Assembly: GCF_008274825.1 (NCBI RefSeq)
Contig: NZ_CP030848.1
Coordinates: 2,170,001-2,234,000, forward strand
Direction: 5' to 3'
Source: Sphingobacterium hotanense
Lineage (GTDB): Bacteria; Bacteroidota; Bacteroidia; Sphingobacteriales; Sphingobacteriaceae
Length of the DNA: 64,000 nucleotides
Position 1 is the first letter of the stretch. The number at the start of each line of letters is the position of its first letter. Under the pieces are notes generated by a model. It ran no database searches. It was not told the DNA's origin and worked only from the letters and a program-made list of their open reading frames with translations. The translations under genes were made by a program, and so were the position numbers. Of this stretch, positions 10,403 to 19,733 are shown one piece after another.

Positions 10403-11191
10403 CTAAAAACCAAATGGATCATCTGGTGGCAAGGGTTTTCGAAATTCGTTAATGATACGGTACGGCGGAGTAGATCCTTCTTGAACTTCCAAATTACCTC
10501 TATCGGAATCTGCTTTAATATAGATATCGTTAATAAAATTGCTGCTAATTTGATAACCTGCATCAATGTATTCAAATGCAATATAGTCTTCGTTAGGATA
10601 GTAAAGGGTTCTATTTCCCCAGCTATCGATCTCGATTAAAGCATTGTTGCCTCGATTATCGGAAATTTCTAGGCCGATTCGCGTATTTTTTATAGTGATT
10701 TGTTGTCCGGAATGTGTCGTAATCTTGGTTTTGTTCGATAGATTCTTGCTAATGCTACTTTTTTGGCCGTCCTCGCCATCAATCGTGATTTTACCAACAA
10801 AGTTACGCTTGAAATTCAGCCAATTTCCCTTATCATCGACTACTTGGGAGTTCCCCATCAAACTACCGCGTATACTAACGGAGTGTTGTTGATCGTCGCT
10901 AAAGACGATTTCCCCACCTTGTTCGTTCGATATGGTAATCGTCTTGCTTTCCAAAAATCCGAATTTATTTTCCGGCCAGTATATTGTAATCCATGAAATA
11001 GGTTCGGCGTCCAATCCAAAAATATCCTCATAGATCGGGAAAATCGTTTGAGAAAAACACAATTTCTGAAAGAACATCGCCTCTTTTTCCTGTTGGCTCA
11101 GCTCAATCTTATTTGCACGGTTTTCTTGAGCCCCCAAGAAAAGACCTTGAAAAAGCAATATGAGGGTAAAAACGATATGGATTTTCTTCAT
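10403..11191 (-). CDS. Secreted hypothetical protein with beta-repeat character
   Basis: ATG 11191 is preferred because it gives a signal peptide (MKKIHIVFTLILLFQGLFLG, cleaved near AQE). The upstream ATG at 11281 would add 30 polar residues. The mature part has short repeated strands such as KTITISNEQGGEIVF, HSVSIRGSLMG and QITIKNTRIGLEIS, suggesting a beta-solenoid or beta-sandwich. It ends with a Pro-rich PLPPDDPFGF. I do not recognise the family. It converges on the ATPase with a 12-base gap. Confidence 0.6.
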   Translation of the reverse strand: MKKIHIVFTLILLFQGLFLGAQENRANKIELSQQEKEAMFFQKLCFSQTIFPIYEDIFGLDAEPISWITIYWPENKFGFLESKTITISNEQGGEIVFSDDQQHSVSIRGSLMGNSQVVDDKGNWLNFKRNFVGKITIDGEDGQKSSISKNLSNKTKITTHSGQQITIKNTRIGLEISDNRGNNALIEIDSWGNRTLYYPNEDYIAFEYIDAGYQISSNFINDIYIKADSDRGNLEVQEGSTPPYRIINEFRKPLPPDDPFGF

Positions 11192-11283
11192 AGATACAAG
11201 ATGTATTTCTTTAGCGAATATATCAAAATCTTGCTTTCTTACATACCACATCTTAACAAGTATGAGTCTTTCGCTTTTCATAT

Positions 11284-11600
11284 TCCTTTTAAACCCAAAT
11301 CAAAGCCCTTTCAAAGCGGTTATGATTGGGCTTTACATTGGGTTTGTATTGGGTTTGAAAGGGCTTTGACTAGTAGTTAGTAGTAAGTATTTAGTAGTTA
11401 GACCTATGGGTCGTCTGAACCAGGAAAGGAAGGATGATAGGATTGTCAGGATCCTGCTAATCCTATCATCCTTCCTTTCCTGGTTCAAAGACAAAACATC
11501 CCGCTCATCTTATCAGACAAAATAACCTGCTCATCCTTTTATCCTTCCTTTCCTGGTTCAAGACAAAACATCCTGCTAATCTTTTTCAAGACAAACCTTC
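11284..11600. repeat. Composite intergenic repeat block (families 4, 2 and 1)
   Basis: Bases 11290-11368 carry family 4, inverted arms based on CAAAGCCCTTTCAAAGC and GAAAGGGCTTTGA. Bases 11373-11405 carry family 2 (TAGTAGTTAG, TATTTAGTAGTTAGACC). Bases 11417-11486 are a 70-nt palindrome of family 1: GAACCAGGAAAGGAAGGATG at one end, its reverse complement at the other, CAGGATCCTG in the centre, and 33 of 35 pairs matching. Partial family-1 copies follow to about 11600. No gene lies between 11192 and 11671. Confidence 0.85.
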
Positions 11601-11660
11601 CTTACATATATGTTTAAAAATTTTCGTCTGCATAACGTCACTAAATCGATAAGTGTTGTT

Positions 11661-11668
11661 TACTTTTG
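11661..11668 (+). promoter_or_regulatory. Bacteroidota -7 box, leaderless-type promoter
   Basis: TACTTTTG matches the TAnnTTTG consensus and ends three bases before the ATG of the DUF3050 gene. Transcription would start at about the ATG itself, so the mRNA is predicted to be leaderless or nearly so. No -33 element was assigned. Confidence 0.5.
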
Positions 11669-11671
11669 GGG

Positions 11672-12439
11672 ATGCAAAACCGTATTAACACTATCCATTC
11701 TTTTATTAGCGAAGAACGCGCTATACTTTTAAGCCATCCACTTTATCAGAAAATCAAAACAGTTGAAGATCTTCGGAAATTCACCGAGGGGCATGTTTAT
11801 GCTGTTTGGGATTTTATGTCCTTATTGAAGGCTTTGCAGATTCAATTAACTTGCACTCAAGTGCCTTGGTTTGCGAGTGAATATCCCGATACCCGCTATT
11901 TGATCAATGAAATAGTTCTGGCCGAAGAGTCTGATGAGTATTTTGATGGGCGCCGATTAAGTCATTTCGAAATGTACTTAGACTCTATGCAGGCGCTAGG
12001 AGCAAATTGTGAGCCTATTCAAAGTTTTGTAGCTGGTCTGAACGGTATATCGGACATTCACGCGGCAATCGATGCACAGTCGTTTGACCCACGCATCAAA
12101 GACTTTTTACATTTTACTTTTGATTGTATTGCCAGCCAGGAGCCGCATAAAGTTGCTTCGGCTTTTACTTTTGGTCGTGAGGATCTAATTCCGGATATGT
12201 TCAGTTCTATTTTGGATTCCTTGAAGCTTCAGTTTCCTGACACCGACTTAGACCGTTTGATCTATTATTTCCAACGCCATATCGAATTAGATGGCGATGA
12301 ACACGGTCCATTAGCGATGCGCATGATCATGGAGTTGGCAGGGGAGGATGAAAAGAAATGGGAAGAGATGCAACTGACCGCTAAGCAGGCGTTGCAGAAA
12401 AGAATTGCGCTTTGGGATGCTATTGAGGCGAGTTTATAA
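11672..12439 (+). CDS. DUF3050 family protein (haem-oxygenase-like fold)
   Basis: This is a 255-residue soluble protein with characteristic DUF3050 segments: SHPLYQKIKTVEDLRKFTEG, HVYAVWDFMSLLKALQ, EIVLAEESDEYFDG, SHFEMYLDSMQALGA, FTFGREDLIPDMF and YYFQRHIELDGDEHGPLAM. The regularly placed His residues resemble haem-oxygenase-like metal-binding folds. The substrate is unknown. ATG 11672 is chosen over the in-frame TTG at 11666, because that TTG lies inside the -7 box. Confidence 0.85.
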   Translation: MQNRINTIHSFISEERAILLSHPLYQKIKTVEDLRKFTEGHVYAVWDFMSLLKALQIQLTCTQVPWFASEYPDTRYLINEIVLAEESDEYFDGRRLSHFEMYLDSMQALGANCEPIQSFVAGLNGISDIHAAIDAQSFDPRIKDFLHFTFDCIASQEPHKVASAFTFGREDLIPDMFSSILDSLKLQFPDTDLDRLIYYFQRHIELDGDEHGPLAMRMIMELAGEDEKKWEEMQLTAKQALQKRIALWDAIEASL

Positions 12440-12482
12440 TGATATTAAACTTGTATGTTTCCATAGAAGCAGGTAATAATAA

Positions 12483-12516
12483 AATAGGCTGTCTAAAAAT
12501 AGACAGCCTATTACTT
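12483..12516. terminator. Bidirectional rho-independent terminator
   Basis: A perfect 12-bp stem (AATAGGCTGTCT with its complement) and a 6-nt loop lie between the convergent DUF3050 and DUF4382 genes. The flanks are A/T-rich on both sides, so it can serve both transcripts. Confidence 0.8.
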
Positions 12517-12531
12517 TATAGTATATCGGGA

Positions 12532-13311
12532 TTAGTTTTCTGAAACTGTTCCTAGGTTAATCGTACCTACATTTGTTACTTTTCCTTGCGTTACAATAAC
12601 GTCTTGTGATACAGTGTCGTATCCAGGTTCTGTAGGTTCAATTACTAATTTATAAGTACCTTGATCTACACCTGGGAAATAAAATTTACCTAATGGATTA
12701 GTGATTGTTCCTATTGTATCTGTTCCTGTAATAGCATATACATTTGGCCATGCGGAGAATGGAGCAACAACCCCTTCAATTGCACCCGATGTTGCTACTG
12801 GGATGGCACGAAGAACTGGTTTCAACATCCATTTGCCATTTCCAGTTTGGTGCACGGATTTCGCAGCATCAAAATCGATCAATAGCGTATAAGCTACATT
12901 CGGGATTAAGTCATCATGTACTTTCAATTTTACGCCAGATGATTGTCCTGATGGCGTTGTTAATGGATAACGTTGTCCATCGACAACGATCTCATTTCCT
13001 TCGTCCTCTAATTTTAAACGAATTTCTTGAATTCTTCCTGATGGTACATCATGTGCGGCAATTACCGTATCTCTTCCGAAACGATATTGAAGAATGTCAA
13101 ATGGGTCAGCATCTACGTCGATTACTTCCGCGCCACTTACAGTACGGATTTCAATTTCATCGATGTTCAAATAAATGGCGTCGTAATTTGCTGGCGCATC
13201 GGTCATCTTAATAGTTACCGGAGTTTTACCAGTGGGAATACCGTCATCTGTAGAACAGCTTCCAAAAGCTAATGTTGCAAGAGCTAGTGAAAAGAATAAT
13301 GTATTTTTCAT
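12532..13311 (-). CDS. DUF4382 lipoprotein with C-terminal carboxypeptidase-regulatory-like domain
   Basis: ATG 13311 gives a lipoprotein signal (LFFSLALATLAFGSCSTDDG). Residues about 25-170 are DUF4382: VTIKMTDAPANYDAIYLNID, IQEIRLKLEDEGN and LLIDFDAAKSV. Residues about 180-255 form a CarboxypepD_reg-like beta-sandwich (AIEGVVAPFSAWPNVYAI, GKFYFPGVDQGTYKLVIEP). It is probably a surface lipoprotein; the function of DUF4382 is not established. The in-frame ATG at 13332 is less likely because it precedes the signal peptide by seven polar residues. Confidence 0.85.
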   Translation of the reverse strand: MKNTLFFSLALATLAFGSCSTDDGIPTGKTPVTIKMTDAPANYDAIYLNIDEIEIRTVSGAEVIDVDADPFDILQYRFGRDTVIAAHDVPSGRIQEIRLKLEDEGNEIVVDGQRYPLTTPSGQSSGVKLKVHDDLIPNVAYTLLIDFDAAKSVHQTGNGKWMLKPVLRAIPVATSGAIEGVVAPFSAWPNVYAITGTDTIGTITNPLGKFYFPGVDQGTYKLVIEPTEPGYDTVSQDVIVTQGKVTNVGTINLGTVSEN

Positions 13312-13389
13312 AGTAATATCTGAATATTGCATTCATCCATAGGCAAAGCTTGTGCCAATTGTAATCTAATTGTAAAACGGTAGTTAAGA

Positions 13390-15183
13390 TTATGTAAAGA
13401 TTGGGCGGTCTAATTTTGTTGCAATTCGATATGCGGCGTTCATCAAGCCGACATGGCTATAAGCCTGCGGAAAGTTGCCCCATTGACTTCCATCTTCTTC
13501 ATGCACATCCTCGCTGAAAAGTCCCAAATGATTGCTGTAGCCCATTAGATTGTGGAATATTTCCTGTGCTTCATCGATTCTCCCCACACAGGCGAGGGCC
13601 TCAACATACCAAAATGCACAGACTAAAAATGTAGATTGCGGCTTTCCAAAATCGTCTTGATGCAGATAGCGATAGAATAGGCCGTTTTTTCCTTTCAGCA
13701 CTTTTTCCAATTCGTTCAGATGTAGCTTGGCACGTTCAGAATTGGGGTCTAAATAGTGCATCATAATCAACTGCAGCGTACTGGCATCCAAATCGGATCC
13801 TTCTGATGCATTCCGATATACTTTTCGCTCCTCGTCATAGCATGATTCTATATGTGCCGCTGCTTTGTCTTTAAGTTCTTGGGCTTGGATCTCGATATCT
13901 TGATAACCGTTTTGCTTCGCGATCTTCAAGGCAGCGGATGCTCCAGCCCATTGGAACAGGTTGGAATAGGCATGTCGGTTAGCGATATGTCGGAATTCCC
14001 AGATACCGGCATCCTTTTCATCAATGGTCGTAGCAATCTTATCCAGGATATAGACTAGCCAGCTTTTTGCATCTTTACGCTCGTCCGCAGGGAATCTGAA
14101 ATCGGTAAATAAAGGAAGTAGGGCAATCATCGCTTGTCCGTAGACATCGTTTTGTATATGTTCATAAGCTTGATTTCCAATTCGTACCGGCTTGTTTCCT
14201 AAATAGCCTTCTAGGTAGTCTAGGGTTTCTTCGGTCAATGTACGTCGACCAAGTATTCCGTAGAGTGGTTGCAATCTTCCACTGTCGGATTGTGTGATTC
14301 CTGTAATATAGGTGGCAAATTTTTCGAGTTCATCGAATTTTCCGATGTTGGCTAGCGCGGTCAATACATAATAGCTGTCGCGAACCCAACAGTAGCGGTA
14401 ATCCCAATTTCTTCCAGAACCTGGTGACTCGGGCAAACTCGTTGTGCTCGACGCTATGATAGCGCCGGTATCTTCATATTGGTGCAATTTGAGCACCAAT
14501 GCGGAGCGGATAATTTGGTCTTGATAGAAGTTAGGCACATCAGCTTTCTTCGTCCAATTACGCCAATATTGCTTGGTTCTGATCAGGAAATCCTCAACAG
14601 TTTTTTCCAAAGCGGCTTCGAATGCGCTGCCATAATTCAATACCATATATTTCTTTTCGGAAAGGATGATACTGCTTTTGTCCTCGTCGAAGAAATGACT
14701 TATAGGGATGTTGGTGGTCAACCGCATGTGTTCATTGTCGTAATTGAATTGCACATGATTGCTTCCTCTAGAGCGGTGGAAATCTGCCAATCCATAATTC
14801 GCTTTTGGGTTGCAGGTAACTTTTATCTTCGGGTTGCCTTCGAGCGGCTCAACGATTCGAATAAGCATCAGTGGCTTATAGAAACGTTCGTATTGTTCAA
14901 AGCGAGGGGCAAAATCGGTTACTTTGAAACTGCCCTGGTCGCTATGGACTTCAGTAACTAATATATTGGTGTTCTCTAGGTAATACTGTTTGGAATATAC
15001 ATTATCTCCCTGCAATCGTATGTTAAACTCGCCACCTTTATTTTTATCGAGCAAACAACCAAAGACAAAGCTGTCGCGAAAGGTTGGCCAGCAGAGCCAG
15101 TTGATGTTTGTGCTCTTGTGTACATGAGCGATGAAATTGCAATTACCAATAATGCCAGAGTTATATAAGTGTTTTTTATTCAT
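13390..15183 (-). CDS. Glycoside hydrolase family 15 protein
   Basis: The 597-residue cytoplasmic protein matches the two-domain layout of bacterial GH15. The N-terminal beta-sandwich includes INWLCWPTFRDSFVFGCLLD and TDFAPRF. The (alpha/alpha)6 barrel has GRNWDYRYCWVRDS near residue 261 and ends with FPQAYSHVGLMNAAYRI, a usual GH15 signature. Family members are glucoamylases, glucodextranases or trehalases. It lies 16 bases downstream of the OtsA-OtsB gene, so both are probably one operon and a trehalose- or alpha-glucan-linked role is inferred. The exact substrate cannot be read from sequence. Confidence 0.88.
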   Translation of the reverse strand: MNKKHLYNSGIIGNCNFIAHVHKSTNINWLCWPTFRDSFVFGCLLDKNKGGEFNIRLQGDNVYSKQYYLENTNILVTEVHSDQGSFKVTDFAPRFEQYERFYKPLMLIRIVEPLEGNPKIKVTCNPKANYGLADFHRSRGSNHVQFNYDNEHMRLTTNIPISHFFDEDKSSIILSEKKYMVLNYGSAFEAALEKTVEDFLIRTKQYWRNWTKKADVPNFYQDQIIRSALVLKLHQYEDTGAIIASSTTSLPESPGSGRNWDYRYCWVRDSYYVLTALANIGKFDELEKFATYITGITQSDSGRLQPLYGILGRRTLTEETLDYLEGYLGNKPVRIGNQAYEHIQNDVYGQAMIALLPLFTDFRFPADERKDAKSWLVYILDKIATTIDEKDAGIWEFRHIANRHAYSNLFQWAGASAALKIAKQNGYQDIEIQAQELKDKAAAHIESCYDEERKVYRNASEGSDLDASTLQLIMMHYLDPNSERAKLHLNELEKVLKGKNGLFYRYLHQDDFGKPQSTFLVCAFWYVEALACVGRIDEAQEIFHNLMGYSNHLGLFSEDVHEEDGSQWGNFPQAYSHVGLMNAAYRIATKLDRPIFT

Positions 15184-15199
15184 TCAATCGTATTTTGTG

Positions 15200-17401
15200 T
15201 TATAACTGCGTCAATTCAGTCAGTAATTGTAAAACCTCTTCTTTATTTTCAACGAAATATTTGGCTGCAGATTGCTTATTCCCGACTTTAATCGTTACAG
15301 CATTTGCCGGTAATTCGTTAAACATATCTTCATCCGTAGCGTCGTCGCCAATACAAAGGATATAGTCCGGGTTGATCTCATTAACGAGTTGAACTACCGC
15401 TTTCCCTTTATTGATCTCCATGTTTTTGATCTCGATTACCCGATCGCCATTGATGATCTGCAAACCGATTTCATTTGCCAAGGGGTGTAGTTCTTGTAAT
15501 AGTTCCTGTGCTTTTATTTTTCCTAGGGCATGATCGACTTTGCGATAATGCCAGGCTAAGGAGTAAGTTTTCTCTTCAATCAGCGAACCTGGCGTTCGGT
15601 CGGTAAAGCGTTGAAGGATACTACGTACAAAGACCTTCCATTCGTTCGATAAGCCTTCCTTGATATGCCATTGGTGGTTTGGAAAGTTGGACCAGATACC
15701 ATGTTCGGCAATGGTAAAGAATGATTTGTCGGGAAACCAGTCTTGCATATTGTCGTATTTACGACCGCTTACCAGAGAAAGCGTATTCTGTTTATCATTT
15801 GCGATGTTTTCTAGTAATTGATGGAGTTCAGCAGTAGGGGTTGCTTTCGCAGCGTCCTTGTTGAATCCAACTAACGTTCCGTCATAATCCAAAAGAATCA
15901 ACCTGTTGGTCGCCTGCTTATAAGTCGACTTGATCGAGGTTCTGACCTGATCTTTGACTTTACGTGTGATGGCCTTGTTTTGCTGTTCCTTTATTTCTCG
16001 AAGTCGTTGGAAAAAGAGATTGACCCAATGGAATACATTGAATTTCTCTACCACTTGCTGACTTGCTTGCATGCGTTCTTGTTTCTCGCTCTCAGACATC
16101 ATCAACGCCTCATATAAGATATCGCTAGAGTCTTCAATAGCATAAGGATTGATCAGTAAGGCATCGGAAAGCTCTTTGGATGCACCAGCAAACTCGCTGA
16201 GTACCAAGGCTCCAGTCTGGAGTTGCTTGCTGGCGATGTACTCCTTCGCAACCAGGTTCATGCCGTCGTAGAGGGAACTCACTAAGCATACATCGGCGGC
16301 AGCATAAACTGCTGACAGCTTATCAAAGGGTAGCGATTTATAGAAATAAGAGACGGGTTGCCATCCTGGTGATCCTAAGACCGCATTGATATTGCCGACT
16401 TTACGGTCGATTTCGTTACGCAGCTTCTTATATTGATTGACCTGATCTCTGGAAGGGACGATGAGCATGTAAAGCACGACCTTCTCCTGCAGTTCTGGAT
16501 ATTTTAACAATAACTTTTCGTAGGATGCAAGACGTTGTAAAATGCCTTTACTGTAGTCCAGCCGATCTACAGAAAGGATAATCTTTTTATCCTCGAAAAG
16601 CTTTTTGAGCTCGGCGGCATAAAGCTGCGTTTTCTTGTCGATTGCTTGGCGTTTGTATTTTTCATAGTCTATACCCATAGGGAATACATCAACGAAGCAA
16701 CTTCGACCTTCTAATTTGATATGGTGATGATGGATTTCAGCGTTCAGCAAGGTCTGATTCGCCTCCAGGAAATTATGTGCATTCTCATAGGTATGGAATC
16801 CCACTAAATCGGCACTGGAAAGGCCATCTAATAGCTGCTTTCTCCAGGGCAACATACTAAAGAGTTCGGGAGGAGGGAAGGGGATATGATGGAAATATCC
16901 TATACTGCTGGGCTGACTTTGCTCCCTAATATATTTGGGCAATAGCATCAATTGATAGTCATGAACCCATACGGTGGTTTCCGCCTCGATATAAGGAAGA
17001 GACGCTTTTGCAAACTTCTCATTTACCTGTTCGTAGGCATCCCAATAGTCGTCGCGAAGCTCGACGTAGCTAGGTCTATAGTGACATAGTGGCCAGAGCA
17101 CAGCGTTGGAGAAGCCTTCGTAATAATTTTTTATTTCTGTCTGCGTTAGAAATACCGGTATAAGATTTAGCTTATATAGTTCTTCGCGGATGTGCTGTTC
17201 CTCTTCCTCGGTTTTAGGAATAATTCCCGGCCACCCGATCCACCAAGAGCCGTTATCTTTGTAAAATGAGCCTAGTCCGGTCGCTAGCCCACCTTCACTT
17301 GCGGTAAATTTCAGCTTTCCTTTTTTACGTTCTATTTTGACTGGCAATCGATTGGAGATAATAAGAGTTTTGCCAGAATTTGTTGGGGTTTGATTTCGCA
17401 T
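15200..17401 (-). CDS. Bifunctional trehalose-6-phosphate synthase/phosphatase (OtsA-OtsB fusion)
   Basis: Residues about 10-480 are a GT20 trehalose-6-phosphate synthase: [46 protein letters not shown] and [13 protein letters not shown]. Residues about 500-733 are a HAD phosphatase: [11 protein letters not shown] near residue 507, [10 protein letters not shown] and [12 protein letters not shown] near 685. The protein makes trehalose 6-phosphate from UDP- or GDP-glucose and glucose 6-phosphate, then dephosphorylates it to trehalose, a stress protectant. The length (733 aa) fits known fusions. It is first in a two-gene unit with GH15. Confidence 0.93.
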   Translation of the reverse strand: MRNQTPTNSGKTLIISNRLPVKIERKKGKLKFTASEGGLATGLGSFYKDNGSWWIGWPGIIPKTEEEEQHIREELYKLNLIPVFLTQTEIKNYYEGFSNAVLWPLCHYRPSYVELRDDYWDAYEQVNEKFAKASLPYIEAETTVWVHDYQLMLLPKYIREQSQPSSIGYFHHIPFPPPELFSMLPWRKQLLDGLSSADLVGFHTYENAHNFLEANQTLLNAEIHHHHIKLEGRSCFVDVFPMGIDYEKYKRQAIDKKTQLYAAELKKLFEDKKIILSVDRLDYSKGILQRLASYEKLLLKYPELQEKVVLYMLIVPSRDQVNQYKKLRNEIDRKVGNINAVLGSPGWQPVSYFYKSLPFDKLSAVYAAADVCLVSSLYDGMNLVAKEYIASKQLQTGALVLSEFAGASKELSDALLINPYAIEDSSDILYEALMMSESEKQERMQASQQVVEKFNVFHWVNLFFQRLREIKEQQNKAITRKVKDQVRTSIKSTYKQATNRLILLDYDGTLVGFNKDAAKATPTAELHQLLENIANDKQNTLSLVSGRKYDNMQDWFPDKSFFTIAEHGIWSNFPNHQWHIKEGLSNEWKVFVRSILQRFTDRTPGSLIEEKTYSLAWHYRKVDHALGKIKAQELLQELHPLANEIGLQIINGDRVIEIKNMEINKGKAVVQLVNEINPDYILCIGDDATDEDMFNELPANAVTIKVGNKQSAAKYFVENKEEVLQLLTELTQL

Positions 17402-17616
17402 ACTGCATTACTAACAATTTAGGCCGATTTTTGTTTGCTTTATTTCTATTTTCCTAATTAACTCGCATTGATAGGAGTTAAAAAATATCGGAAATAAGAT
17501 TTAAAATGCCTTAAAGGTTAATATTTAACCATTACGGTTAATGAAGTTGCGATTTCCCTCATACTATGATAATATTTTCCATAATGGGAAGAATCTTAAT
17601 TAAAAAAATAAATAAG

Positions 17617-17624
17617 TATATTTG
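17617..17624 (+). promoter_or_regulatory. Bacteroidota -7 box upstream of the AraC regulator operon
   Basis: TATATTTG matches TAnnTTTG exactly. Transcription is expected to begin about 5-7 bases later, close to the GTG at 17634. That makes the ATG at 17694 a serious alternative start for the first regulator. Confidence 0.45.
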
Positions 17625-17633
17625 TAAAACGTT

Positions 17634-18650
17634 GTGCAAAACGATGTTAACCAGGATTTATTAACTGTATTTTTTGAATATAAAGATTCGGCGATGTTGA
17701 ATAGGGCAATCAAACGTTACGGATTATTTGGGCTCATTATCGGTCTGTTTTTTTCCATCCTTTGTATACATGTCATTCTTATCTTAAATGTGATTATTTT
17801 GCCTATACCTTTGGTATATGGGCCACTTCTATTTTTCATTTTTAAGGCGAGTTTGCAGGAGCGAGTAGATGCGGGCACGGTGTTGCTTCACCTAACGCCG
17901 CTGATTTCGTTTTTGATATTATTCCTGTTGGATCCGACTGGCTGGTATCCAGAGGTTCATGTACCATATATGCTTACCGTCTTTTGTTTGCTAACCGGAT
18001 ATCCTGTTTATATACTTTTCAAATCTTCTAAACTTAAGTCGGAGACTGCAGAGGTCAATAAGATCCTTTTTGTCGAAAACTTGGCTTTGTTAGGGGTTGC
18101 TGCCGCTTTCTTTTTCGGCTTGCTGTTCTTTAACGAGGTCATGCATCTTGATTTTGATGTAAACCCGCTTTTTGTTGTCATCGCCTTAATGATTATTTCC
18201 ATGGGACTAATCGTATGGTATATCTACACATCGAGAGTGGATAAGAAAAAGGAAGCCCTGCCGCTGGTTGATGAGTTGGTACATCTCAATTTAGCGAGAG
18301 AAACGATTGAATTCTATAAGGAGAAGTTAAATAGCATAATGGAAGGTGAGCAGCTTTTTCTCGATGCTAATTTAAGTTTGGAGGGGCTATCGGTTTATGC
18401 TAATATTCCGAAGCATCATATATCTTATATCATCAATACCAGCTTAGAAAGCAACTTTTACGAATGGTTAGCGAAATATAGGATCGCATATTCCATTCAG
18501 CTTTTAAATAGTGGAACGGATAATTTGTAACTGGAATTCCTGGCTAACCTTTGCGGGTTCAACTCCAGGACATCTTTTACGCGATATTTCAAACAGTTTA
18601 ATGGCATATCGCCATCCGAATACAGACTTAAAATATTGCAGAATATATGA
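17634..18650 (+). pseudogene. Membrane-anchored AraC-family regulator, internal stop codon
   Basis: The N-terminal half has about six hydrophobic segments (GLFGLIIGLFFSILCIHVIL, LLGVAAAFFFGLLFF, FVVIALMIISMGLIVWYI). The C-terminal half is an AraC DNA-binding domain: the first helix-turn-helix is around LEGLSVYANIPKHHISYIIN and a second around FLANLCGFNSRTSFTRYFKQ. A TAA at 18528-18530 interrupts the same frame exactly between the two helix-turn-helix motifs. The frame then continues to TGA 18648-18650, which overlaps the next ATG as ATGA. That overlap shows the intact gene ended there. As given, the product lacks half of its DNA-binding domain. It is first of three regulators in a row. Confidence 0.75.
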
Positions 18651-19725
18651 TTTTCACGTTTCTATATTGTGCAACGTCTATTACTTGTTTGCTGGGACTG
18701 CAGGTTAGCTACTATGTCAATCATAAAACAGTGATGGACAGACTGGCGCAGTTTTTTCTACTGACACTGCTCATACATATTTGCCATGCGGCTATATTTA
18801 GAGATCTTCTTCCCGGGCTTATTTATGTAGATCGTTCGGCACCATTTGGATTGATGTATGGGCCTTTCTTATATTTTGCATACCGCGCAATCGAACAAAA
18901 GGCGATTACGGCAAAACAGGTCTTGTTACACGGATTACCCTTTTTGATTGGTCTGATCGGGCATTTTGTTTTTATCTCATCCTATTCGTTTCGTATGGAA
19001 TATCGAAGCGAGTACTACTTAGTATTATACAGCTTAATGGGTCTTTCTTGGTTTTTTTATCCTGTCGGCGTTTTTATTATCAGTAACAACGGAGCAAACC
19101 GCGCCCGCCTAGAAAGAAGAATATATTATTATAGCGTAATCCTCATTCTGGTCTCGTCAATATTTATGCTCACCCTCGTTTTGAATAGAATGATGGAAAA
19201 AGGAAGTGCGGATGCGCCGAGTTCAGGCGCTACTATCTTTTTCATTATGCTGCTTGGTAGCTTGCTGGGCTACAATTATCTGCTGGGCCGGCTTCGGAAG
19301 CCCCTGCGCTTGGAAATGCAGTCGTTTACTGGAGACTTAAATGTGGATCCTTTTGAGCGTAATTTGACCGGTTTGACTTATGCTGAACAACAGGGCATAA
19401 AGCTTAAGATTATAGATTACCTTGTAGAGAAGTCATATCTCGACACTGAGTTTAGCATCGATAAGATGTCAAAGCTGCTGAACGTGTCAAAACCGGTAAT
19501 ACAACAGTTTTTTAAACTGCATTTTAACGATAGTTTTCTGAAAGTAATTAATGCCTTGCGTATCAAGGAAGCTTGCATATACCTAAGTGATGAAGCTTTG
19601 ATATGAATATCGAGGAACTGGCCTTGCATTGTGGATTTAATTCTCGAGCTTCCTTCTATAGAAATTTTAATCAGGAGATGGGCTGTTCTCCAATCGAATT
19701 CCGTGAGAAGTCGGTAATGAAGTAA
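18647..19725 (+). pseudogene. Membrane-anchored AraC-family regulator, frameshifted
   Basis: The start ATG overlaps the previous stop. The first 220 residues contain about seven membrane helices (FLLTLLIHICHAAIF, HGLPFLIGLIGHFVF, YYYSVILILVSSIFMLTLVL, FIMLLGSLLGYNYLL). The first AraC helix-turn-helix (FSIDKMSKLLNVSKPVIQQF) is in the starting frame, which stops at 19606. The second (NIEELALHCGFNSRASFYRN) is in another frame and ends at 19725. One missing base near 19597-19602, perhaps a G giving ALDMNIEE, would join them. The next regulator starts 8 bases later. The break is at the same structural point as in the preceding gene. Confidence 0.75.
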
Positions 19726-19733
19726 TCATTAGT

